A stretch of 64,000 nucleotides of DNA from Helochares maculicollis (lineage: Eukaryota; Arthropoda; Insecta; Coleoptera; Hydrophilidae): NCBI GenBank assembly GCA_033557835.1, contig JAWQRO010000024.1, forward strand, positions 1 to 64,000, written 5' to 3'. Positions 26,600 to 38,900 of this stretch are shown one piece after another. A program made the position numbers and the translations under genes. The notes below the pieces were generated by a model. It saw only the letters and a program-made list of their open reading frames with translations, did not search any database and was not told where the DNA came from. Numbering within the stretch: position 1 is the first letter of the stretch; every line of letters begins with the position of its first letter.

Positions 26600-27480
26600 A
26601 TGGTGATTGTGGGGTGTTCCCAAAATTCTATAGAGCTTAAATTGAAATAATTAATTTTGGACTATTAAACATCTGTTTGGTTTCTTCATTTGTCCTTCGA
26701 CTATTCACAGAAGCAGCCAATCTTGTCCCAGTCTTAATTTTTAACGTAAATGGTAGAAAGCCTTTCTTCAAATCGTCCTTTAGATAAATTTGCAGGCTCA
26801 ATTTCTTATGGAACTTAGATTTTTTGTTTGTTTATAAATATTCTTAGATTTTATTTCCTGAATCATATCCATCAAGAAAATTGACCCTAAAACTTACAAA
26901 AAAACTTCTAAGGACATTTTAGACTGTCAAATTCTGCTTATCACTGCAGCTTGGAATGCCTTTTATCTTATCATTTTTTACAATGCTTTACTGTGTGTAC
27001 AAATATTTCTCTGGTATATCATCTTTATTGCAACAATCGTCGATTTTAGATTGTTTACCTTCCACGAGCTGATCTTCACACTCTCATACTTCCTTTGACT
27101 ATCGCAATGTCATCGATATATTCTAGAATGTACAATTCTACATTCTCAAGGCTCGTAATAGTACTCTAATTAATGATGGCATCCTATTACTAGCATTACT
27201 CTTATTGTAATATCTGTATTTCTGCAGTTTAGTATATGGTTTATCTATTTGCTGGCAATTAAAATATACAATATTTAAAGGTCAATTTTATAGTTTACAT
27301 ATTGCCGCTATAAAAAATAAACAAAGATATAAGAATCATTTATTACCTATATTAACATATCTTACAATTCGGTTCGCAACAATCTTACAAAGTAGCTCTT
27401 CCAATAACATATTTTGGTCAATGTACGAATAAGAGTACGATCGGAGAATTGGTCCGATATCAACTTTGCAAGGACTTGTA
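26600..27480 (-). mobile_element. Probable non-LTR retrotransposon relic (YIDD box)
   Basis: On the minus strand at about 27085-27130 a frame reads ILEYIDDIAIVKGSMRV, which fits the RT catalytic box [YF].DD.AI. Further along the minus strand (26700-26900) only loose resemblance to RT thumb sequences remains. Stops are abundant. The limits are rough and the call rests mainly on the YIDD box. Confidence 0.42.
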
Positions 27481-28670
27481 AAATACCAGAAATGTTCTAT
27501 GCTTTATTTAAAAAATTTTTCGATGGTAAAGGTTTTATATAGCAAGCCATTAGTCATTTTTAAAACTTTTAAATGTAACACCTGTTATTCATTGACTCTT
27601 TTACCGAGATGAGAGAGATTCACTGTGTATAGGATACTTGACCATCATGGAGTTATGTAGAATTAAATACAAATTTGGATACTCGAAGAAAAAAAGCCAT
27701 TAAGATAAGTGAGTTAGTCCCTTTATCTTAAATTAAATTACTCTTATACAAACATTATTACTAAAGTTTTATCTCATAATTACAATATGATAACATAACT
27801 ATGTAAAATTCTTAATCGAATAGACATATTATATCCTAGTGTTTGTTTTATCCTGTGCGTCTTTATGTATTTACTGAAAGTACAGGCACATTGAATTTGA
27901 GTACTGCGTTACTGAACTAATAATAAGATCCTAGATATAGTAGTCGCATATTTAGTCCGGAATTTTAAGAGAATGAGGATAAGCTTTCTACCAAGGGATC
28001 AACAAAGGAACCCTCAGATTAACATCATTTTGTCGATGCCATCATGTTGTGGAAGTCTCAAACTACCCAGATGAAAGATGCGCTTGCTACCCTTTGATCC
28101 AGATTTTAATTGAATTGATATCTGCATTTTACTGACCTTATCTGGTCACCTCTTGGGTTGAATAGTTATAGTTTACATCATGCAATTTTCTGCTTCTAAT
28201 TTATTTATTATAATAAAGACTATCGCAACATTTGACTTTAAGATAAGCAATTTTAAATGGGGATGACATAATGCTCTAGTATTAATTTGTAGACTTTTAT
28301 CACATAAAAATATCAAAATTCTTAGGCAGATTGTATTTCTAATTATTAAATATTTTACTACTTTCTAGAAAATGAACACATATATTAATTTAATTACCTT
28401 AAGTTTTGTAATTCACGAACTGTCAAGAAAGCTCCCGCAGGCAATTTATATTCTGCTCAATTTTCGCAAAGCAAGAGAAGGAGGGATGTCGTATCATGGC
28501 TTGATATGTGCTAGTTTTTGTCAATTCATATATTTCCATGTTGCCTAAAAGTTTACAAATTTTACTGTAATATACGTTTCCTGCTTAAGAACTCTTGACA
28601 TTTCGATAAAACATGCTAAATTGAAAACAAGTCGTAGGACATAAACCAAATTGATGGAAATTTCTTACAA
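27481..28670. other. AT-rich non-coding stretch
   Basis: Nothing recognised. Confidence 0.5.
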
Positions 28671-28752
28671 CAAAATTACTGGAACGGAAATTACTGGAAT
28701 GGAAAATATTAGAATAGAAAATTCAAGAACGGTAACTAATAGTACAGAAAAT
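28671..28752. repeat. Degenerate minisatellite with about 16 bp period
   Basis: Five or so imperfect copies of AAATTACTGGAAYGGA. The first two are nearly identical (AAATTACTGGAACGGA, AAATTACTGGAATGGA) and the later ones are increasingly diverged. Confidence 0.75.
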
Positions 28753-29640
28753 CAGAAGCCTTTATCAACAGACCATTTATTGATTTTTTAAGTTTTGAAT
28801 TATTACATTTACATCATTTTAAGTATGTAGCACAATCAATTTTTATAATATGTTTTGTATCATTTTACAATATAATATCTCTAAAATTTGCGTGTAGCGA
28901 TCTTAAAACGTACCATTCTAGTTGAGTAGTTCGACATAAAATGAACTTTCATGTGGTTGCGTTCTACTCCACTGTCAATTCTCCAGGACCTCAAGGGTTT
29001 TGTCTTCTTTTTACAGCGATGAGAAGCCATTATTAAAACTTTGACTCTACACGAATGATTCGACAAAATCTAAGATGTTCAATTTATTGTTTAGTACATA
29101 AGGCCTTGGTTTAGTTTCGATTTAGTTTTGTTACGCTATATTTAGTCCAAGTCGGGTAGATTTTATTCTTCATTTGGTTGAGTACGTCTGCAACAAACAA
29201 TGGAAATAACAAATTAATACCAAATAAATGACGTCCTAGTTCTATATTTACAACTTTATTACAGTGTACGTAAACATCTATATACAAGACAAATCATATC
29301 TAATTGGCAGTCTGGATAAACAAGAAATTAATTTTCTTAAGGTTCGTCATTGGCTGCATAACTCAATTTTAACTGAGGCTGAAAAGGGGGTTTATTGCTG
29401 CAAACAGACAGAAACACACCTCATTCACATAAAAACCGAAGGAATCCATAATACTCGATTTAAATACCGCCCTTTACGCTATAAAACGCGCTGTAATTCG
29501 CTTAGGTAACCCATCCAAGTTACGCTCTGAGCCATTTCTCTGGCACTCAAAATCAGAATTCCAATTTGGTGTAAACTTTTATTAGGTGGATAACAATGTA
29601 AAGAGAGAGAATAATAAAATAGTTACATGGAATTACTCAC
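28753..29640. other. Non-coding stretch
   Basis: Only chance open frames (28881-29066 minus, 29264-29509 plus). No family features. Confidence 0.45.
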
Positions 29641-29764
29641 AAAATATTCTCTTGCTGTTTCCTCCAGAAGTTGCATTTCGTTTTGTGATAATGGACCGTT
29701 TGGATGTTGAGTAAAATTGTTATATCTCAAAAATTGTCGTGTGCTTTTATTTCGGTTACCAACT
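29641..29764 (-). CDS. Candidate internal coding exon, unknown protein
   Basis: The minus strand has a good 3' splice site (TTTTCTGTTTCAATGCAG, ending at 29765) and a consensus donor GTGAGT starting at 29640. They bracket 124 nt that stay open. The exon enters with one base of a split codon and then encodes 41 residues, beginning VGNRNKSTRQFLRYNNFTQH and ending EMQLLEETAREYF. The sequence has mixed polar composition, is not low-complexity, and contains an N-glycosylation sequon (NFT) and a charged helix-like end. I do not recognise the family. No partner exon was identified, so it may belong to a gene with long introns reaching outside the window, or be a chance combination of splice-like sites. 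Confidence 0.35.
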
Positions 29765-29841
29765 CTGCATTGAAACAGAAAATCGTAATCGTAAAAATAA
29801 CTTGCGGCTTGAGTTAATATGTTTACACATATTTCCGTCAA

Positions 29842-31664
29842 ATATAAAACTTATCAGTTGATGTTACTGATTGTGGAGACAGCGTCTATCCAGATGGCGT
29901 ATCGCAGCACTGTAAAACAATGAGATAGCAGCGCCTGCAAAATTCTAATGAGGCCAGTAAATCCAACCGAAATATCGAACGAAATCGCGCGAGAGACACA
30001 GCAGCAGCATAAATGGAATAAAGGATGAGCATAGCATGTACGGGATGTTCTTTACGTTCAAATCAAGTTTTATTTCTATTCCCAAGATCGCATCATCCCC
30101 AACCGCAAAACCAAACTCCCTAGCAATGATGTATAAGAAATGTCATGCCAGATTTACAACCCAGTGTACTTTTATCAAAATATATCTTCCTTTATTGCAT
30201 TTCGCCTTCCTACTACATACATATCCTTTCGGTTTTTCCTCCAGGAAACTCCATCCACCTCGCCCTAACCTCAGTTGTGCCCACTTTTAAACAAAACGAA
30301 ACCGATAAATCGAAATAGCTTTATAAATGTTACAATGTTATTCTGTCATTAAATTGTAGCAGGATTTTGATCAAATTAGAGGATTGAGAGAAACAGGGCA
30401 CTCCATTATCCTAGTACTAGAAACTTAGCTAATTGTCATTTGAATCACATACAGCAGCGCCATGTGATATTTGGTCCAGTTTCTGCACACAAACGGAACC
30501 GGAATCCATTTCTAATTAAATGAAGAGAGGGATTCCAGGTCTTAATTTCGTTAATTAAATCGGTGTCCTGTCCTTTGCGTCCTTGGACTTGGACTCTAAA
30601 ATGTTATCCTCAATATTAACGAAATAAGTAATTGTGTATTGGATCAAGATGGTAATTTGGCAGTAAGCAGACTGGAAAATTGAAAACACTTCATAGAGAT
30701 ACCGCACGAAAACGTGTAAAGGAAATTCGAGGATAACTGCCTCAGATGAGAGAACTAAATCTCGGCTGATTTGAACTCGGAGATTCGCCGGTGGTGCAAC
30801 TTTCAGAGTGTCTCATCGCTTTGCATCAATTTTGCGTGTAAAGGGTTGGGCGGAGACGAACTTGTTTAGTAGATTTCTGTGTTACAGGCATCCAAAGTTT
30901 CTGCATATGTTGCCTTAACACCAACTATCAATTTTGGAATTTCCAGAGCTGCAGATACAAGTTTAACCACAACTCATATCAACTTGGAAAGACGTTGTTC
31001 TTGCGTGCTTTGGTGATATATTGAACTTCTTACTTCGTGCAAATATGATATATTTCATGTGTTTGACGTATCACCTTTGTTTACAAATTAGTGGATGTAC
31101 AAGACAAACTGAAGAGTAAGGTAGATATGTAATTCTTAGGGAACGCTGATTTTAACAGTTTTTTATGAGTACTTGTACCAATCAGTTTGTGTTAGGACCA
31201 CTGCTCCTAAAATTACTTTTATTTGAACTCTCGATCTTTTGTTTTTAAATAAATCTAATGCTGATTTCAACAGATTTTGCTAATTAATATAGAATTATTT
31301 TACCTTATAAACTTTATAAAATTGTATAAATTTGGTTTACGTTTTAACTAGTGCAAACGTACTGGTATATTCACTGTTAGTTGTAGTTATATATGCAAAT
31401 ACTGGTAAGCTTGACACAAAACGCAATCATTTTTACCTTATCAGTTTACAGTCGAAACATAAAAATATAAATTGATGCTGAAAACTAAGTATCTACAATA
31501 GAGCAGTCGTAATATGTTTGGTATTAAACTATTCTAGAAAAACTTGAGACTTGAAACAACTGACTTAGTAGAGTTGTTAGGCTTAAGCTTTTGTCATTAA
31601 ATGTCCATAGAGCACTTTTTAAGCTAATATTCGGGTAAGGGCAAAGATCGTTGCTTGAGATATA
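29842..31664. other. Non-coding stretch
   Basis: A somewhat GC-richer patch at 30440-30620 includes GTTAATTAAATCGG and CCTGTCCTTTGCGTCC. The 84-codon frame at 30036-30290 is C/T-rich and has no family features. No gene supported. Confidence 0.45.
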
Positions 31665-32985
31665 CGAGGTGTGTTCAATAAGTATCGCGAATTTTGAATT
31701 TTCGCGGGTTACGTATATTCGAATTTCGATTTTTTTGTTGCGTTATGTTGGTACTCATGTCTCTCACTTATACCTACAAGTTCGGGCATTTTGAATGTTC
31801 AGTTAATTGCTGACAGATGCTTTGCTTGCACGTGTTTTGGCTGGTCTTCGATTTTTACCTATTCAAAAAAATGGAACAAAGAACTTGTATCAAATTTTGT
31901 GTGAAAAACGAAATTAAGTGCGCGGATGCATTCCGAATGTTGACTGTGGCATACGTAGAAGCTGCCTTAGACCGAAGCAACGTTTATCGGCGGTACAAAA
32001 TGTTTTCAGAAGGCCGAGAAGATGTGAACGACGAAAAGCGTGCCATTGCCATTGCGCCTGAGCATTTCAACAACAGATGAAAAAATTGATTAAGTGAAGA
32101 AAATTGTATTGGCCAATCGTCGAATCACCGTTAGAGAAGCTGCTGAGGACCTAGATATATCGATTGGCTCGTGCCATTCGATTTTTATCTATGATTTGGG
32201 CATGAGACGGGTCACCGCGAAATTCGTACCAAAATTGCTCAATTTTCACCAAAAACAGCTTCGCATGAAACTTGCTAATGAGTTGTTGGACTCTGTCCGC
32301 GACGACCCAAATTTGCTCCAGAGGGTCATAACTGGTGACGAATCGTGGGTTTCCGGTTATGAAGTGGAAACCAAAGCTCAATCATCTCAATAGAAGCTGC
32401 CGCACGAACCAAGACCGAATAAAGCGCACCAAGTTCGGTCGACTGTGAAAGTTTTGCTTTCCGTTTTCTTCGATTGCAGGGGGTTGGTGCATCGTGAGTT
32501 CTTGCCATAAGGTAGAACGGTCGATAAGAAATATTACCTGCAAGTTATCCGCAATTTGCGTGAAGCAATCTGCCAGAAACGCCCGGATTTGTGGAAGAAC
32601 AAAAATGGGCTTTTACATCACGATAACGCCCCTGCTCACACATCGTTGCTTGTGCGCGACTTTTTGGCCAAAACCAACACACTAATGATGCCGCAGCCAC
32701 CATATTCCCCAGATCTGGCCTCCTGTGACTTTTCCTTGTTCCCAAAACTAAAGAAGTCCATAATAGGACGCTAATATTGATAAGATAAAGATGGCATCGA
32801 AGGAGGAGCTGAACAAGATAAAGGAAAATGATTTTTTAAAGTGCTTCGAAGAATGGAAAAAACGTTGGCACAAATGTATAATATCTCAAGGGTATTACTT
32901 TGAGGGGGACAAAATAGATATTCATGAATAAATAAATAATTTTTGAAAAAACACAACATTCGCGATACTTTTTGAACACACCTTA
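31665..32985 (+). mobile_element. Full-length mariner-family transposon with TA target duplication
   Basis: Termini are inverted: CGAGGTGTGTTCAATAAGTA at 31665 and, read inward from 32985, TAAGGTGTGTTCAAAAAGTA, both continuing TCGCGAAT. TA dinucleotides flank both ends (31663-31664, 32986-32987). The length of 1321 bp is typical of mariner. It carries a plus-strand transposase pseudogene and is therefore non-autonomous. The subfamily differs from the elements at 20.1 and 41.0 kb, judging by termini and protein. Confidence 0.94.
31871..32931 (+). pseudogene. Mariner transposase pseudogene (DD34D residues retained)
   Basis: Starts at an ATG with MEQRTCIKFCVKNEIKCADA. Colinear blocks follow: SNVYRRYKMFSEGREDVNDE, a frameshift near 32050, then VKKIVLANRRITVREAAEDL, VITGDESWVSGYEVETKAQS, a Trp-to-stop TAG after SSQ (about 32391), LLSVFFDCRGLVHREFLP, HHDNAPAHTSLLVRDFLAKT, PPYSPDLASCDFSLFPKLKK, another frameshift near 32770, and a C-terminus ending EGDKIDIHE with stop at 32931. 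The catalytic aspartates (GDE, HDN and the Asp of ASCD) are all present, with 34 residues between the last two. At least two frameshifts and several in-frame stops abolish function. Confidence 0.93.
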
Positions 32986-32989
32986 TACA

Positions 32990-34475
32990 GAGAGAGGAAT
33001 AAATCATTAATGATTGGGTTCGCCATCAAATTTAGATTTAGCTGAACTGATTTTCATATTGCAGTAGTTGTTGAAAAGTTTGGATTTCATTATTTTACTT
33101 CTGAAGAAATTAGTCAGACAAAAGAACAAGTAGGAGACAATCTGGTATTAATTAATATTTAGTTAACAAGAGTTGGTATAGCTTTACTTTGGAATCAACG
33201 ATTAATAAATGTTTCTGTTAAATATAGTTTCTTTTTACTTATTTCTTCTCATACATTGTTGAATTTTGACTATTAAATTTCTTATCTCGTCTTATTCTAT
33301 ATCATTCTCGATTACATCTAATTCTGAAATGGATATTTAGGAACATCAAGGAGAAACCAAGTTTGAAAGCATACAACAAAGATAGAGAGTGACAAAAAAT
33401 AGCTAGAGGCTTTTCTAGATCTGCGGACATACATAATATATCATTATATTTAAGTATATTATAACGGAAATATGGATGTTTGGTCAATATCATTTAACAG
33501 GTTTGGGATTGCATGTGTAAAACATTTCTTAGTACATTTATTTGTTACAAAATTTTATCCACTTACAAATACAGTACGGGCAAAGAGTAAAATAACGGTT
33601 GAAAAGTCTCCGGAATTACACATAGGCAACATCATTGATGAAATAATCAATAAAATTTTCAGAAAGTTTAACTTTCAGACGATACCTATCATAATTTCAT
33701 GACAATCCAACTATTAGTTCAAAAGTTACAGTAGTTTAAGCGATGCTACTTTTGACACCACCCATATTTAAGCTTGGCTTGGTGGGTGTTATTAAGAATC
33801 TACCATTTTAAATAAAGACGCATTCTGTATTTGTATTGTATGTGTTTCCTTTCAAATACTATTTAAACCAGTTTGCATCTTCTGATTATTTCTTGAAATA
33901 ATGTTTCTGAAACATGAATGAACGGTCTAAGTACACATATTCATCAACCTGTCCTAATGTCTTTCCATTCAGAGTGACTCTATAATTGATGTAGTCTGTG
34001 AACAATTAATGGTAAGCCTACTTCTTCATTGGCAACGAGTAACTCTTCAGTTAGATTTTGCAACTCGTCTAGAGTATACGCAAATGAAATGTTATTAAGT
34101 TTCTCATCGCTGACTAATTAAATATAAGATTGCTATAAAAATAACAAAATATTCGTATTAAAAGTAAAGTCATTCCCAGGGAAGAACAGTTTCGAAACAT
34201 TCACGCTCATATTCCTCGTTCTGGACAAACCGTGAAATTTTCTTGTTATAAGTATTGTTCTTAGCAATATGGGCGATTGCTTACCCATGGATCATCTCAG
34301 TCACTGGTTTCAATTCACAGAAGAGTTGGCCAACGGAAGTCCAGATATTAAATAGAACTTATCAGTTTTAATTACCTACCAATACAACATTTTTAACATT
34401 TTAAAAAGCTGCTTAGTTTTTTAATTTGCTCTTTCATGGAAGTTCTATGTAATAACGTATACATGGAAGATTATA
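32990..34475. other. AT-rich non-coding stretch
   Basis: Nothing recognised. Open frames at 33302-33493 (minus) and 33472-33702 (plus) are short and featureless. Confidence 0.5.
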
Positions 34476-35931
34476 CAGGGTGATGCAGATTTAATTTGCA
34501 ATACTTAACTCACATGTTAAGAACACCAATGTGACCACGACGTGATATTTTCTAACTATAATTAAAAATGTTGAACATTTGGCCAATTTGGGAATCCTGG
34601 CATAATTGAAATGATGCTGATAAACCATTCTGGCTTAAAGAATATTTCGCAGACACAACGGCACCGTTATTGCTAAAAAAATAACGAGATCACAATCAAA
34701 CACGTCGTCAGATCATTTAAAACCTCGAGATTAAATTTTTCCATGGACACAAAACCGTCCTTATCAATGAAAAGCAGAAAAAGAACATAAACAATCATTA
34801 AAACCAAAATTTATAGCTCCACGTTTTTTCGAATCATTTAAAACAGAATGTGACCTCGAAAAAAGATCGCTTTGTTATAGTATCTTTCGCCGCAAGAAAG
34901 ACGATTACATCATACATCGCAAACTAACGTCACCTTTACCTTTATAAAATACCGGCATCACAATCAAAACAAAGCATTAGATCCGTCATAATTACGAAAT
35001 TAAATTATTTCGCGAACACAACACTTTCCTAATAACATAAAGACAGAAAAAAGAACATAAAAAAACCATTTAAGTAAAATTTTATTCGAGCGCGTTGTTT
35101 TTTGAGCTGGAGATCCAAAGTGACCTCGAAAGAATATTGCTTTATATAACCGCGCGCAAGAAGTGTGGTTACATCATACATCACAAACTAAACAATAACT
35201 TAATTGTCGACATTCTTTATCGTTAAAATTTGATGGCTACTTAAATAGACTAGAGTAAATTTCTATCACAATTAATAGTACAAATTTCTATTTTTGCGAC
35301 GATAGACAGATCCAATAGTCTCCTTCCATCGATAACACATGTACTACTTCTATTGTGTCTGTGGTTGTACATTTTTTGCGCTTTACGTTTTTTGATTAGC
35401 ATCCGCTTTCATTTTTATCATCTTGTTTACAATAAAATGATGGCTTTTCTTGTTTCGTGCTTAGTAAGTTTAGATGATTTGTATATTAGTAAATATTGTC
35501 TTTCTTTGAATGAGTCATAAAGAAAAATTTAGCTAACTTCCGTTATGGTAAATAATGTATTAAAAACAAATTGAAATGAACACAATCCGACCATACATGT
35601 GCGCTTGTTTTTTCTCACCGGTTGAAATTTATTGGGCTGTTAACTTTTTTGGTTCAGCTTTATTGGTTTGCAACGAGGGGTTTATTATTATTTCTTCAGT
35701 TTCGAGTCCAAATGCATTAATCGTAAACAAGAAGGTGATTCTTTGAAATACCGATAAAATTCGCTTGTCGTCGCTGGACATACGTCATAAGGAATCCTAG
35801 CAGTGGCTCTTAACATGTATATGTAATTAATATCTCGGTTACTAATTATGGTTCAAAGTAGAAACAAAAACCTATCGCTTATTATTTCTACCACCCCTTT
35901 AAGTTTTGTAACTTAATTTTGAAACACCCTG
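34476..35931. mobile_element. Non-autonomous TIR transposon with CAGGGTG termini
   Basis: The left end CAGGGTGATGCAGATTTAAT and the right end, read inward, CAGGGTGTTTCAAAATTAAG are inverted. About 26 of the first 33 positions match. TA (or TATA) flanks both sides (34474-34475 and 35932-35933), which fits a Tc1/mariner-type TA target duplication. The 1456-bp interior encodes no recognisable transposase and instead contains a diverged tandem repeat (34645-35190). The element is therefore non-autonomous; its autonomous partner is not in the window. Confidence 0.68.
34645..35190. repeat. Two-copy diverged tandem repeat, period about 265 bp
   Basis: ATCACAATCAAA at 34689 recurs at 34957. GTGACCTCGAAA recurs likewise, as does ACATCATACATC (34907, then 35171), giving a period of about 264-268. 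Matching internal landmarks run through both units (AGAAAAAGAACATAAA; RCAAACTAA at the ends). A third, truncated unit beginning TTTCGCAGACACAACG at about 34647 precedes them. The array lies wholly inside the TIR element. Confidence 0.75.
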
Positions 35932-35935
35932 TATA

Positions 35936-38900
35936 GGCGGCACATGACTGCCATTAATGATTACTGTTCTAGGCGTTTCTTCAGCACTTACTACTCGAAG
36001 GGTTAATAATATTCAATCCGTAAGGAAAAAGCCAACTTTGGCAGCAAAAAGTACAAGATATTTTAATTCAAACATTTTATGCCGAACACGTCATCAGATT
36101 TTAATTGAGCTGCTTCGGAATCAACTGCAAAAAGATGCTGTATCAGATCGAATTCTAAGGCAACCATTTAACAGCAGCACAATAAGAAACAATCAACAAT
36201 ATCTGCTGTTTTCTATGTGTTGAGCTACATTTAAGTAACAATATAGACGGCGACGGAAATATTAAGCTAGATGACTTCAAAGTTTCCTTCGCTTTTAAAC
36301 TTTTTATTTCTATCGATGTGTATTTATACACCACGGATGAAATTTCAATGCAAGTGTAATGAAAACAAACGAATTGATTTATTTTATCGGCGGCAAAACA
36401 TCTCCGAAATGTTTGGTTTTTTAGTTTTATTGATGTTCGTGCCGGAATAATGTATATACGTGGCGGCAATGGTACAGACATTGGAAATTCTAAATTTAGA
36501 TAAAGGATCCTCGCCGAAAATTCGAAATGTGTAAGTGAAAGTAAACACAGCGCTAATAATAAAAAGGCTTTTCCCCAATATATTTTGTATGAATGCTATA
36601 ACAAACGAGGGACCGCGCGGGAATCAGCAGAATGTTTGTTTTTGATAAAGTGATATCGCCGGCTATTTATGATTCTACAATAACTTTTAAAAATGGGTAG
36701 CAGATGCGCTTATAGAGATAAATTTCGTGTTTTACTATAATTACACTTGCGTTTCTATTGTTCAGTTTTCCCTCGTTGCAGTTTAGGTCGAAAAATTACA
36801 TTTGCGTTAATATTCATGTTTTTAAAAGCATTATAATTAATTTGCACTTTTAATTTTATTGCTTTATTAATTAACCTTAAAGCGCTGGATTTTCCTTATA
36901 AAGGTTCCTCCACACTGGCGCGATTGACCCATGCCCATAGTATAATGCTACATGTAACAATACAACTATATATAAGAATGTAACAAACATATTTCTTTCT
37001 CATAATCCACGAATTGCATATATTCACATTTACCTAGCTAATAGGCAAACATTAACTTGTGAGTCTTATAACAAAACAGCAGTAGTGTTCTAATTTTTAC
37101 TATTTCTCTTTATTTTGGCCTTGCGGTACGCCACGATAACAATGTTGTAAAACTTAATAATACTTAACATATATTTTACCGAAATTTTAACAGCAAAAAC
37201 CACATCAAATTTCTGTAAAGAAGAAAACATAAAACATTAACCCGATATAATGTTATTATGATCGAGCAATTACGTGGTTAACTGAACACGTACAAATCCA
37301 ATGCGACGTGAAATATCTACTTTAAGCTATTGTCAAATAAAATGAACCATCCTTAGAACCAAATCAACATCAATTTTTTGCTAAGCTCGAGTATATTCGA
37401 GTATGAAATAGAGAATCTATTTCACTAGCATTAAAATGATGGCTTATTACTAAAAATGTTTCCTTTTACTGACATGAAATGATATGTTTCTAGTCAAAAA
37501 AATATCTATTTTTATGCTGTATTAATTTACTGATATAGGTACTTACATAAGTTTTCGGGATAAAAGTCAAAGTTGGATTTGTTTTGAAGTGAGCAGTGAA
37601 CTCAAAATAATTCTGAACGCATTACAAACAATCAGAGACCAATTCGAATAGAAATGTCATCTACAACTAAAAGACATTGTTACGTTGGTGTAAGTGATTT
37701 TGCCGCAGCTGTAGAATCGGAAGACAAGATAGAAGATGAAGGTAGTCAAAAGCATAAGGAATTTCTTTACAAATATAAACAATTGTGAATCACTGTTTGC
37801 TTACTGCTGCAATATTTTTTGGCTAAGCCTTTATCACTTTGATAATTTTATTTCGAAACGATGAAATATAAAATCCAACAGCTTTATTTTTAAATTCATA
37901 TCGCACCTCTGAAGAAAGAATGTGTAGAGAAACAAATCAACAGTACGGCATGTTATACCTGTGACCAACATCTTAAAAAAATATTCCCAAAATAGTAAGA
38001 AAGCTTGTATTTATTGCCATTATAAGACATTATAAGAAGAAGTAGAGAAACAAAAAATACTGATCCTTATATTCTCTTATTGATACTCCGCTATTTTCTG
38101 AGTACATATCCAGAGACAGACACTTTCTTCTGTTTCATTTGTTTCACTTCAATAACAATTTCAGTCTCCTAGCTTTAATAATTCAGCCATTTGCGAAAAG
38201 CAATCAAAGAGGTTTTCGATTTCTTTGAAATTGTTTGCATTGGCAAACGTTAAGTCTTCTTCAAAGGAAGACAGTTTTTAATAATATATCCTTTCAAAGC
38301 TTAGGAATAAAAGCCCTCATAATTTGGGAGTATAAAATAGGATATGATAAAGATGTTCATAGATAATTGCTAATAATAGGGTCGTACATTACGGATAGAT
38401 AATTAGTATTCTAGCTAGATTTTTGGCCGATCTCGTCGGTATATGTAATTGTTAGACAGATATGTAAAAGAATGAGGGTCGTGAAAACAAATAAAAAAAC
38501 AGAAATGTTTATCTTTACGAGTCTTGATAAAAATTAAATGAAGCAAACTGGTAAACAAGAAAAAAGAAACGAAAGATGGAACCTAGTTACATTCTACAGC
38601 TTAACTCTAGTATGCGATCCCTTGACTGATCAGACATGATGCTCAATTCAATAAAATAGGTGAGAAAATTAATGAAATAGTATAAAATACTCTTCTTGGG
38701 TTAGCTATTCTGGAATTTAGAACAATACATAATGTAAAAATTGGAAAAAGTCAACCCATAGCAGCTGTTAGAAGAAGATACACCATTCACTTTTATTTAT
38801 ACGAATCAATGAAACCGATTTCAATATGTGCTGCACACTATAAAAGTGTCCTCTTACCTAAACAATACAATACAGAGCTAGGGCCAATAAATAAGCAGTG

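Noticed and set aside
37654..37788. 44-codon frame starting MSSTTKRHCYVG, considered as a first exon of a THAP-type zinc finger
   Set aside because: The remaining zinc ligands and a second exon were not found.
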